Origin: Lagopus muta
Lineage: Eukaryota > Chordata > Aves > Galliformes > Phasianidae
DNA length: 64,000 nucleotides
Direction of reading: 5' to 3'
Assembly: GCF_023343835.1 (NCBI RefSeq)
Contig: NC_064438.1
Location: forward strand, 17,373,077 to 17,437,076
Positions 1 through 11,110 of this stretch are shown in pieces (the first letter of the stretch is position 1; every line of letters starts with the position of its first letter). A program made the position numbers and the translations under genes. The notes beneath the pieces are model-generated. The model saw only the letters and a list, made by a program, of their open reading frames with translations, was not told where the DNA came from and did no database searches.

Positions 1-424
1 AAAAAAAAAAAAAAAAAAGAAACGCCCCCCCCCCGCCAAGCACGCTGATGGGGAAGCCCCTTCTCGGGGCCTGGCAGGGCCGCATCCTCCCGCCTGCACA
101 CCGCCCCGTCTCCGCGGGGCTGCGGACCGGCGGCGGATCCCCGCGCCCCCCGCCCCCCGCCGAGGCTTCCCCGCTCGGAGCCGGCGCGGCGAGGCGCGAC
201 TTGGGCGCCCCCTGGCGGCCGTTTGGGGTGCGGCGCTTCCCCGGGGTTGCGGCGGCCGCCCGGTCCGGCCCCGGGCGCGCCGACCCTCGCGGGAGGGCTC
301 CGCCGGGCCGGGCGTGGGTAGCGGGGTGCGGGTGCTGCGCGGCCCCGTGTGCACCACCGGGGCAAACCGCGCTTTCCCTTCGTTTCTTCCTCTTCTTCCC
401 CCTTCCTCCCTTTTGTCTTTGCAG
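1..424 (+). other. CCND1: 3' end of CCND1 intron 2 (GC-rich)
   Basis: The window opens inside CCND1, upstream of exon 3. The segment starts with an A run and a C run (25-34) and is then very GC- and CpG-rich up to about 350. It ends in a polypyrimidine tract and a CAG acceptor at 422-424. The composition suggests the gene's CpG island extends into intron 2. Open frames here lack homology that I recognise and look like products of GC richness. Exons 1 and 2 are outside the window. Confidence 0.85.
205..218 (-). promoter_or_regulatory. CTCF-like motif in CCND1 intron 2
   Basis: GCGCCCCCTGGCGG, in reverse orientation, matches 13 of 14 positions of the CTCF core. It lies in the CpG-rich end of intron 2. 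It is close to the CCND1 promoter region, where boundary elements are plausible. This is a motif match only. Confidence 0.35.
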
Positions 425-584
425 CAAATGGAGCTGCTGCTGGTGAATAAGCTGAAATGGAATCTGGCTGCAATGACCCCCCACGATTTCATTGAACATT
501 TCCTCACTAAAATGCCTCTGGCAGAGGACACCAAACAGATCATCCGTAAACATGCTCAGACTTTTGTGGCTCTGTGCGCTACAG
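425..584 (+). CDS. CCND1: Cyclin D1, exon 3 (partial gene)
   Basis: Cyclin D1 is the regulatory subunit of CDK4/CDK6. It drives G1/S progression by RB phosphorylation. This exon is 160 bp, the same length as human CCND1 exon 3. It has a CAG acceptor, a GT donor (ACAG|GTATGA) and phase 0 entry. It encodes 53 codons beginning [14 protein letters not shown] and ending QTFVALCAT, plus one base of the next Asp codon. This covers the junction between the two cyclin folds: the end of the N-terminal cyclin box and the start of the C-terminal fold. The sequence is nearly identical to mammalian cyclin D1, and [11 protein letters not shown] is the avian variant segment. The open frame around it extends into both introns, so the splice sites set the exon edges. 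Exons 1-2, with the LxCxE motif and most of the cyclin box, are not in the window. Confidence 0.97.
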
Positions 585-3500
585 GTATGAGCCCTGCACG
601 CTCCGCAAAGCGCGTCGCTCCCCTGCGCACAGCTGGCCCTGGCTCTTGGCTATGGCTAACGTGGGCTCTCGGGGCTGTGGGGAGGGAGCTTAAGCCCTGG
701 TTATTGCCCTTGTTGTTTGTAGAAGGTGGATTACTCCGCACAGGTAAGCGTTTTCAGAAGATACTTCTGAGTTGAATGCATTGGCTGGGGGAGAAGCACC
801 GCTCTTCTCTGTGCAGCAGCACGGGGCGCACGCTGCAGGGCACAATCCTATTGCCTCCACGCACTGGGTTTTATCAGTGCTGGGGCAGCAAGAGGCTCGC
901 TGCTCACACGGGGAAATCCTGCCTGCGGATCAGTCCTAAGACAACTTCATAGGCAGAGGGAACAGCTCTGTGTGGGGGTTTGGAAACTTCCCTCCCGAGC
1001 CGCCTCTTCCCCTCTGGCGGCAGTGGCAGGAGCCACGCGGTGCGGAGGCTTTGCTGGCGCGGGCCCGGCGCTGCCATCTGCGCCCCGGCCACGTGCTGCG
1101 CTGCAGCCATGTGCAGAGCCATGTGCAGGGCCCCGTGCAGGCGCTCGCCAGGCTGGGTCCGCAGGGCCCCGATCGTTGGTTTCAAGGGCACCGTGCCTGT
1201 GCGCGCCGCGGCTTTGAAGTTCCGTGTTTGCATGCGGAGTGTGTGTGTGTGCGTTTGTGCGTGCGCCGGCTTCACCCGCTGAACCCTGGCAGAGCGGGAA
1301 GGAAAAGCTGTCCTCCAGATCTCGCGGTTCCCACAGACCGGAGTGGAGGAGCAGGACAAAAGAAGTCCTGGAGGGAGCATAGATCCTCTGCTCAAATGCG
1401 GCGCGTTCGGTGCCTTGGCTGTCAGTATGACGAGACAAATCCACGAATGGCAAAGGAATAAGGAAGAAAAAGCAGCCAAAGCAAATGTTCTTTTGCAGTA
1501 GCACGTAAAGAGGAATGCCAGATGCTGTTAGCACCGATAAAACGTAGTGCAAAGGAGATACTGTGCTGCATTAAACGCTAATATTTGTTAGTGGCCGTGT
1601 GGAAGATATCAAGCCTGCAGTGGCACCTGGGAAACCTTGGTGGGATGTGTGGTCAGCCCAGTTAGGGGAGCTCGTTTTCCAGATACGGACTTGGCAAAAA
1701 GATTCAAGAGACATCTGCAGGTACTCGGAAGAAAACACGGGTTACACAGAGCCTACTGATAGAGGCCCAGAGACAGAACCGAGCCCTCATGGGACGTCTA
1801 TAAGCACTGGCATCACCCGGCGTGGTGGGGCGGCTCCCACTGCAGAAGCACTGTTCCGGGATTGGGGCGTGCAGCCCCCCAGCAGCATTCACACCACCTG
1901 CAGAAGCACCACGGGAAAATCAGACATGCTCTCCATGGCAGATCCCACCAGGTAAAGCTGCTGGGACTCTGAACGTGTAACTTGCTGGTTTTGATGCTAC
2001 CTCAGCCTCCCCTTGGATATGGGGACAGTTAACCTAGGTTGTTGTGTTGGCAATGACAGGGATGAAAACAAGAGTAGTCCAAAGGTTGGAGACTCGCTAA
2101 GGGTCCAGTACTTTGATCTACTGTTGGTGTTGTTATATTTCCTTCTAGGAAGCACATCTAGAGGCTTTATTTAACGCTGGTACAAACCACAGCTGGAGAA
2201 TGCATCAGTAAATGAGAGCCATGTTCTGGGAGTTCTACTTAGCTTTTGAAAAACAGTGCTGAGCTCACCGGAACTGGGGCCTTCTTTGGCTCCCTACTCA
2301 AGTTGGGAATATTTCCTGGGGAAAATGCACACAGAAGGGCTGTCGCTGGGCTCTGTATTTTTATTGTTATTTTTGGATGTTGGGATTTTCTCTACCTCTT
2401 GCTTTCCCCACAACTTCTTTGTTGGCTAGTGAATATAACATGTGGCTTAAGTAGCATCTGGACTTTGCTTTGCAGTTGTATTTCCCCCTGCCAAAATGAA
2501 CCTAGATGGACTGCAAATGCCTTGTGTTGCCTGGATGCTGTGCTGTGGGGCCCAATCCAAAGTCCATTAGAAACGCTGTGAAACTCGCTGAAGTGGCCTC
2601 GGGGGTGAGCTCAGTATGTCCTCTGCTTGAAGTGCACAGCCCGTGTCCCTCCTGAAGGAGGGGCTCCTGAGAGGAGGCAGCAAAATAATGCTGGCCTAAA
2701 AAGTAAGATCTCTGCCAGTTGGCTTAGCAAGGTGAATGCTGTGGAAGTGTTTGTGGATGAGTGTGCATGCGTGCTTGCTCCAGAACGAGAAGGTTACGTC
2801 GCAAGGTGAAGTGGAGGGGAATTCCTTCTGAGCTCCTCTTTGCTTGCCTGGCTGGTAGAAGTGGATTTGTTTGATTTGGTTCAGTTTCGAGAAATCCATT
2901 TTCACCAAAGGATGTCTTTGTGCTGTGGTAGGTTTGGGAGAAAAAGAGAAAAAAAAATTTACCAGGGGTTGTTTGAAGTTAACACATAATTGAGCTTAAT
3001 GAATGGGGCTTTGGCATGGCCGAACAAGGCAGGGATAGCTCAAAAGGAAGCAGGCCTCTTTTGGCCCAAGTTAAGACCAGCGTTGAGGGAGAACTGCGGC
3101 TCTATACAAGCATAACAATGAATAGCAACAAATATTGGAGCTTCAGCATTTCATTATGTTCCTCTGGTTATCAAAACATACCGGGCTCCTTTTATATTAT
3201 TATTATCGCCATTATTATTGTTGTTGCTTTCCTTCTCTCGAATGGAGAAAGAAAGATCTCGCTTTGAAACAACCGGGTTACAATTCTCCTATTCTCTGGC
3301 CTTTATAAAATTGGGAGTCTCAAGGTATGTGACCAGTTGGAACCTGTTGCATCTTGCAGCAAGTGATTTATGTTCGCAGTTTTGATTTGCCTCAATGAAA
3401 AGATTTTCATTCATAGCCCCCAGCTCTCCAGACGGATGGAACTGCTGCTCCATTTAAAAAGGAAAAGGGGTGACTCGCCTTGTTAGGAATTTTTTTTAAA

Positions 3501-5751
3501 GCGCTGCAGCGCCTATATGCCTGCTTTGTCCTCCCTTCAGGGTGGCTGGCATTCTTCTCTCTCCTCCCCCTCCCCTCTCTCTCTCTCTCTCTTTTTAACA
3601 ACGCTGAAGTTGTTTATTCTTTTTGGATGAAGTCTCAGATAGGCTACTGGGGATGTGTGCTTCAATTGATGGGGCCCCCTACCCCATTGTGGCTGTGTCA
3701 GGTCTAATTCATCTCACCGAAGCCCCCTTGTTCCTGAGCGCTCAATAGCGCAAGATGAGGCGATGGAGGCTGACAATGATGCCACACTCTTCACTTGGGG
3801 GCATCCAATTACAGGCGAGAGGGGCCCCCTGATTAATATGCTGAAATTAGTGGCCTCTGCCACAAATAATTCCTTGTTGAGTTGCAACAAAAAGGCAGTC
3901 CATGCTGCTTGTCTGGAGTGGTTATAGGGACAGACACAAACTGGTCATTTAAACTTCATTATCACTTTTCCACCTTGGAAAGAATGAGGGTGTGACTATG
4001 AATTCATGTTCTTGTTTACTGCTCCATTTAAAAGAAGAACGCAAATATTAATCCCAAACATGATCTTGTCAGGACAGACTTCATTAAACTGACACATTTT
4101 GGCCACGTCCTGTGCGTGGAAAGCAGTCAGTACTGGCGTGAAGTCACTGCCGCCGTACCCCGCTGGAAACCAAATCGTGGTGAGATTCACGTTTGCCTGC
4201 TGGAGGCCCTTGCTTCTGGAGCCCACCTGCCACCGCCTTTCAGTGTTTCAGCTGGGAGACCATCTGTGGAAGGCGCATGTTGTCAATAACCAACCGTAAC
4301 TATCTTGATTTGGGGGAATGGCAGGAGCTTGATCCAAGGTGTGTGTACTTAGCGTCTGTCCTGAAATGGGCGGGTTAGGAAAAGGGGGCAAATTACATTT
4401 GCTTTGAACGCGGTGGCGTGCAGGAGATGGCTTTAGACCAAGGTTGGCTTTTTTGCTGGCAGCGCATCACAAAAGCTGGGCCACAATTAACCGTATCAGT
4501 TCTAACGTGAAGGTTCGTGGAGCGTGGGGCGAAATGCCCTTGTGAAGGTGGGTACCGGTCTGGGCTACAACAAAGTGTCAGAGATACGAGAACAGATTCA
4601 GAGAGGGGACTTCCACAGAGTGGTGGAGACTTTGGTTGCACTGGTAAAACACTGTCACAAAAGTTATTTTACCATAATAAAGGAGATGGATGGTTTAATA
4701 CTTACACTGTTCCACTGAGCTCTCTAAGCTGTCCATTCCTTTGATTTCATTCAGGGGTTTGACAGATGGTTTATATTTTTTCAGCCCAGAGGAAGTTGTG
4801 TTCTGATAAAAGCTGAAGGAATGTATCTCAGGTTCTCGCGTATAATGTGGCATTTCCCTTTCTTCCTCACAAAATCAGATGTTTGTTTTGCGCCGCTTTT
4901 TCCTTTTCTTTTCGATTCCCCTCCAAGGTGTACGCTGCCACACATCAAACGCATTCCTGTTCAGCGGAAAGAGTCTTAGCATTAAAACGTGGATTATTCT
5001 TATTAAAAAACGCACCCAAACCATGCTAAATGGCAGAGATAGCCCCTTAAGGAATCATGGGAGTGGCTTTGTGGAGAGACCTACAGCACTGCAGTCTGGA
5101 AGGGGGCCCAGCCTCTTGTCAGCATGGTGTCACATCAGAATGTAACTGATTGTCCGCCAATTCTTGGGACCCCCGTCACTTAGTTATGCCACATTTACAT
5201 TAAATCCCTGTTGCCGGGATGGATGGCAGCCACTGACAAGAGACTAGGTCGAGACAAAGCGTTTTTAAGATGAAACCTTAATTTAAATATGGATTATCTG
5301 CCTCCTGACAGGGCTAAGCGGTCTCTCTCTTCCTTTCTTTTTACTGATGTCGCTGTTCATTAAAGCCATATTCCTTTGAATGTCAGTGCTTGAGACGGCC
5401 CAGGGACTCCGCTCGGAGCACACCTAGGGCTTGGTGGTGCACAATACTGGGGAATGGGAGCGGGTTTCCCCTGCGGCGCTGCACCATTACAAGCAAAGTG
5501 CTGGGACACTGAGGTCTGCAGGTGATGGTGGGCCACCAGGCGTTGTGCACAGCGGGCTGCCCGCCCGGACCAGTGCTGGCAGGTCGGGGCCTGTGGCAGC
5601 TCGGAGCGGGAAGCACCGGCGTTTGGGTGCAGCAGCTGGCAGCTGAAGCTATGCTGGGAGAAGAGAGCGTATGCGTATGGGCAGGCTTCTACAGCAATCA
5701 TTTCAGTCTTTTTTTTTCTTTTTTTTTTTCCCCTCTTCTTTCTTCATACAG
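585..5751 (+). other. CCND1: CCND1 intron 3
   Basis: About 5.2 kb between a GTATGA donor and a T-rich tract with CAG acceptor. The first kilobase is GC-rich with many CpGs and a short GT run near 1240. The rest is ordinary AT-richer DNA with a CT run near 3577-3592. The block around 3.6-4.1 kb looks more constrained than its surroundings (see findings). No protein-coding exon was recognised inside. Open frames at 904-1552 (minus) and 970-1461 (plus) overlap one another in the GC-rich part and match nothing known to me. Confidence 0.85.
3590..4120. promoter_or_regulatory. Candidate conserved non-coding block in CCND1 intron 3
   Basis: This stretch contains dense homeodomain-type cores (CCAATTA, GATTAATATG, GAAATTAG, ATTAATCCC). 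It also has two copies of the palindromic GGGGCCCC (3671 and 3821) and a short GCGCT-CAAT-AGCGC inverted repeat (3738-3751). It lacks interspersed-repeat character. Intronic developmental enhancers are common in FGF/CCND1 neighbourhoods. That it is an enhancer is inference from composition only, since no alignment could be run. Confidence 0.3.
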
Positions 5752-5900
5752 ATGTTAAATTTATTTCAAACCCACCTTCCATGATCGCAGCTGGCAGTGT
5801 GGTAGCAGCTGTGCAAGGCCTGCATCTGGGGAACACTAACACTTTCCTCTCCTATCAATGCCTCACACATTTCCTATCACAAGTTATCAAATGTGATCCG
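5752..5900 (+). CDS. CCND1: Cyclin D1, exon 4
   Basis: This 149-bp exon matches the length of human exon 4. It completes the split Asp codon and reads [11 protein letters not shown]... to ...SQVIKCDP, part of the C-terminal cyclin fold. The acceptor is a long T/C tract followed by CAG. The donor is CCG|GTAAGT. The last base of the exon is G, the position equivalent to the human G870A splice-modulating polymorphism in the Pro241 codon. If intron 4 is read through, the frame stays open for 11 codons and stops at 5934-5936. That would give a cyclin D1b-like protein without the degron. Confidence 0.97.
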
Positions 5901-8900
5901 GTAAGTGACTCTTCTCAGTTGATCCTTCTGCCTTAGAGTTTAAGAACGAATGCCTGCTTGCTGCGCAGTCGCTAATCTGGCAGTAAATCTCGATAAAGGT
6001 CAAACCTCAGAGTGCATTTCCTGAAGATGCTCGCTGGTGTTCATCCCCATTCTGTGCTGTCGTTACGGCCATTAATAACCGGCAGTTACAGTGCTGCAGT
6101 TTGCTGATAGGAACGCCACGTCCAGCTCTGGTGTTCTTGAGAGGCGTATCTGACAGCGCAGAGGAAACCCTGAGCCGAGCTGGGACGATTGCAAAAGCTG
6201 TATTTGCTTGTAGGTAATTAAACAGCAGTCTGTGCAAAAGAAAACTATTAAAGTAAAGACGAGGAAATACTTACTGGGATTGCAATAAATGGACCTCGTG
6301 GTATCTCTGACCTTATCTTTGACCATTCTTGAGGCCTTTTATTGTGCCAAGTGGTGTGAAAAAGCCCTTCTTAAAAGAGTTCTAATGATCTAATTTGGTT
6401 TATTACGTGCTAGACCTGCACAGTAGCTGGTATTGAATTCCTTTTTGGAACAAATGCTTGTCCCACGACTTTCTGACAAGGTAGATGGTCCTCACAGGAC
6501 TCTCATTTTGCCCTGCAGCTTCCAGGAGATGCACATCAGTAACTAGCGAGCAATAAACCTTTCATGAGTGAATGGGCCAGGAAGGGAGCCTACAAGGAAG
6601 ACCTAAAGTCAATGATCCATGTCATAATGGTGTGTGAAGTTGGGGCAGAGTTGAGCTTTGTTTTGCAACAATGTGGAAGACCAATAAATAGATGCTTTTA
6701 AAAGGTTCCTGTGAGGTCTCCCAGTGCTGGACAATGAGACAAATAAAGACAACTCTGTGGTTAGGGTAGAATCTTTGAGATGTTGTTATATAATTTTACA
6801 CTTTAATAATTTAAATCCGTAGAGAATTTTATCAGTCCAGGTCCATCCGAACTAGTTCTGTGTAACTGGGTGTTGTTGGCGGGATTGAATGATTTCTGGA
6901 AAGGTGAATGCATCATAATGAATTACTCACAGCAGAGTATTTTACGTTAGATAAACGATGTGAAACAACTGCTGACGAATATTATATCACAGCTTATTAT
7001 TTTGATCACTTTCACAGTGCCTCAGTATTTAGTGCGTTGTTTTTGCCATTTACGTTACCACAGCTAAAGTAGTATGGATCCAGTGCTGAAATGTCAGATG
7101 TTATAGAAACCTTAAATGCTGTAAATATCCCACAGCTCAGCTTGGTATGTATATGGAATGCTTTCAGTGAGTTTGGGAGCAGTGTAGGTAGGTCAGCGTA
7201 TGATTGGCCTCTTCCTGGCGCAAGGTGACTGAAGGAGGTACTGAGGAAAAACTCTAGGCTTGCTGTTGCTATCGACAGCATCTGACTCAAACAGAGGTAG
7301 TTGTAATCATTCCTGACAGAGCATTCAGGGAGATGCTCTCACACCTTAGAGAACAAGAGCATGTCCTTATATGACTTGACTTATTTGATGACAGCTCTTT
7401 CAGAAGAAAATTTACCAAGAAGAGAACCAATGCTTATTTGTTTTCTATTGTCCAAGGTCGTCATAAGGCCACAACCTGTACAACCTGAACTTAAAAAAGA
7501 ACTAAGACCTTTGAAAGGAAGTAACTATCTTCCAGCTTCTACTGCTAAACATATTTACTTGTTAGCGCAGCTAGAGTTGGAAGGTTTTTGTAGAGACTAC
7601 TACAGAAAATGAGGACCATAAAGTTATACTGAATGTAGATATATGTTGTGTTTGTAATGGAATAAGAGTATCTTTCACAGCTACTGCTTTGGAAAGGGTA
7701 AATTGCTTGGTTTTGTACACAGTGTGATTCCCTTGCAAAGACAGTTTCCCATAAGGCCGGCCCATGTAAGCCTACTGCTTACAGTGTCTATTTAGCTGGC
7801 ACCCATGCGAAGTTTGTTACTCCATAGTGATGGTTCCCCTTTGTCAGCCTACATGACTGAAGCCCTTTATACTGATGTGGCTGAAATATTAAGAGTGTGC
7901 ATTATAACAGCATTGCTAACGTTCTCCCAGATTATCTATTAGCTAGAGCAGCCGGTCTGTTGGATTTCAGGTTATATAATTACACTTTTTTACCTTTAGT
8001 CTCACAGAAAGCTGAATCTAAAGTAAAATGGATATCACCTGATTGGAATTCCTTTATGGTTCATGTTTATGTTGGTAGGAGTCCAATTTCCCATTCTGCC
8101 TTTGATCAGGGGTAATTAGAAGTCAGATAATCACAATTAGAAGTCTTGGGCTGTCTTCCATCATTCTATTCTTGACCCCATCATCCAAACAGATGGAATT
8201 TTACCTGACATTCATTTCCAGGCCAGAAATTTGCTAAACTAGATTAGATTGGGTTTCCATGCTGTCTGTTAGCACATTGGAATTCGTCTCCTGCCTGCCC
8301 CTACTCAGAGGCACCTTCAGACATGTGCTTGCTATCCAGAGCAGGTCAGGCAGTAACAAAGGACTTCCAAGCAGCTTCTTTTTTGTTGTTGTTGTTTGTT
8401 TCCTTTAGTATCTGACCTTGGACATCTGCTGTGTGTGTTAAAGGTATTTGAGCACATCACTTAAGCTAGCAAGTCCTTTTTTTTTTTTTTTTTTTTCCAC
8501 TGAGGGTCTTAATTAATCCAGGAAGGGTTTATGACCTTGAACAAACTGTGCGCATTGAAAATTTGGGTAGCGAAGCAGAAAAGTTGTTGGGAGAAGTTAT
8601 CAGAATAATGCACAAGTTTAGTGTTTGCTTTTCAGCATTGAGAAGTACTGAGAATGAAAACGAGCTTTTATTAGGTTGTTCACGGTGAATTTTGTATTTT
8701 GCAGTCATTTTTGCTAGCCCTAAGATATTCCTGCAAACAAATTGCTCATCTGGTAACTAACTGAGTAACTAACTGAGTTAGTTTGAATGGTTTGAAACAA
8801 AATGCTTAACACTTAAAATACTGTCCATCGCCTGCAGCACAAGACTGCCGTTCATAAAACTTGTAAGGATAATGCTTTAAAACATCTTCTGCAGTTCTGA

Positions 8901-10954
8901 CATGCTGTACTGTGAGATTTTGACAGGAATTAAAAACATCTGTGGTCAAAAATAACCTTTAAATGATGTAGTTCTAGATATGAATTGGCGGCCAAACTCC
9001 AGAGGGAGAAGAATAGGTATTTATAGAAATCCTTTAGAATGGTTTGGGTTTTTAGAACTCAGACATGCTATATGCAAATAGCAGCATCAAAAACAAAAAC
9101 AGGATTTGCTTTGCTCTGGAAATAAATTGGCTTCTGTTTGGAACCGTGGGCATAGTACCTTGTTATAACAGAATTATCTGAAAAAGTGCCCGGATTTGTA
9201 AAAGTGAAAATCCCCAAACCGCTATTCATGTACTGTTTAATACATCTAATTCCAAGTGTGACTGAGGTACATGCTGCAGGACGGGCGAGCAGCAGCCGCA
9301 CAGACAGGATTGATCTGTCATATCTTGGGAAGGGGTGAGGGGCTTCACAGGGAACTTAGTGGGAAGGCCAGAGGAATGCAGGAGCCAAAGGCATCATGAC
9401 TTCAGGATATGAGGCGTTTCTTTTTGTCATTTAAAACGCTGTGTGTCTCTGTCAAGAGGAAATATTACACTAGGGTTTAAACCAAGAAAGGTCATAGGTT
9501 ATGTGTTTTCAGTGAGCTGTAACTGATGGTCTGATCTGCTTAGAGGTAGGATTAACCTCCCTCTCTCTCAGAAAGGCCTCGCAGAGAATTGTTTGCTTGG
9601 GTTTCTAATCTTATTTTACCCCAAATGCCATGTGCCCTTATTGGTGGCAGAGGAGATTCTTGTGGTAGTGGAATCAGTGAAAAGCTGGTAGATCACACAA
9701 GAAGCCTCTGAATGAAGGCAGAATTGAAACTGGGAAATAAAGAAAACAGCAGGCAGGTCACCCTCTCAGGAAAACAACATTCATTCTCAGTCATGCACAT
9801 CCTAACACTTTTGACGGCAATTTATCATGGAAGACTGGGTTCACCGCAAGGGCTAACACATGTCATAGGTTAAATCAGAAAAGGCAGTACTGAAAGGAAA
9901 CTTCAAAGTCCTTCAGACACAGAGTTAAATATGTTGGGAAAAAGCTTACGATATTTGTTGTATAGGTAAGAGTAAACAGCACACTGGAGGAATTTTGGCA
10001 AAACAGTGGGATTGTTGTGCCTGTTGAGGCACCAGTTCTGTGCCCTTGCAGTGGATGTGCGTGGCTCTGAAGAATGCAGTTGTAGTTTGCAGGAGGTCAG
10101 ACAGGTTGAGCTGACAGGCCTTCTCCAAATGGAATTGCTGTGCATCAATAGGTAGACTTGGATGTGCCTGCTCGTGGTGTGCTCAATGGCTGGGGAAGTT
10201 CCCCTTTCCCACAGTAGACCTGGTCCTGCTGGCACATGCTGCTCTCCATTCAAACCGCAGCCAGTGCGCAGCACAGCCATGGCACCTTCCAGAGTGGGCA
10301 CTCAGCTCCAGACATGGGCTGTGAAGCTGGGAAAGAGCTCTCTGAGCTGTCAGGGTGGATGCAGTAGCAAACTGAGAGCGTGGCAGCACCATAGTGATGC
10401 TTCTAAAAGATCTCTGCACATTGGGGTCATGCAGGTGGTTAAGTTTTCTCTGTTCAGGTGCTTTTTGAGTTAGAAATCAGTTAGCTAACCCGAGCTGCCC
10501 ATTACTGCAGATAGTAGCAGCTTCAGTTTTGTGTATCTAAGCATCCATGTGCATGCCACTTCTGTTGAAGAGCTTTCTTATCCAAGGTCCTGCCAGGCAG
10601 GGTGGCTATTGCCCGTCTCACAGGAGTGTGCACCACATCCATGCACGCAGCTCTGTGTGCTGACTCAAGGAGCAAAATGACATTGTTGCCAGAGGAGCAC
10701 GTGTGGAGCTGCTCACTGAGGCTGTTAAATAGAAGATGGCAGGAGTTACTGCTGAAGGCTGGAGCCAGTTAGCATTCTGCAGCAGTTTGAGTGCCTCATC
10801 AATCCTTGAACAGTTCAGCATTGCTCTTCCTACACTCCCAAATAACACGACTGCATTTCTCGTGACGTTTCAAGAAAAGGTGTTTTGTCTGTGATGTTAG
10901 TATTTTTCTAAAGGACCCTGGGTCTTTTTTCTCCTCCCGCTTAATCTTCCCTAG
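5901..10954 (+). other. CCND1: CCND1 intron 4
   Basis: About 5.1 kb, GTAAGT donor to CTAG acceptor. It contains a T run near 8478-8497 and a perfect 12-bp tandem duplication at 8753-8776. The tract at about 10.0-10.85 kb is somewhat GC-richer, but its open frames have no recognisable product. I saw no exon and no identifiable transposon in it. Confidence 0.85.
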
Positions 10955-11110
10955 GATTGTTTACGAGCCTGCCAAGAACAGATTGAATCCCTCCTTGAAT
11001 CCAGTCTACGCCAGGCACAGCAGCACAACGTATCTTCAGAAACAAAGACTGTAGAGGACGAAGCAGACCTTTCCTGCACACCCACTGATGTGCGAGATGT
11101 GAACATTTAA
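10955..11110 (+). CDS. CCND1: Cyclin D1, terminal coding exon 5
   Basis: This is the final coding exon: 51 codons plus TAA. It begins [18 protein letters not shown] and ends [12 protein letters not shown]. It finishes the last helix of the C-terminal cyclin fold and carries the regulatory tail. The CTPTDVRDV segment contains the Thr equivalent to human Thr286. In the family, that residue is phosphorylated to trigger nuclear export and ubiquitin-dependent degradation. The acceptor is CTTCCCTAG. The mammalian run of eight or nine Glu before the degron is replaced here by a Ser/Thr-containing segment ([15 protein letters not shown]), so the acidic tract is much reduced. Together with exons 3 and 4 the window holds 154 residues of the protein. 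Confidence 0.97.

Noticed and set aside
904-1552. Overlapping 160-200 codon frames on both strands in CCND1 intron 3
   Set aside because: They lie in GC-rich DNA with few stops, overlap one another in several frames, and show no domain, no splice context and no family similarity.
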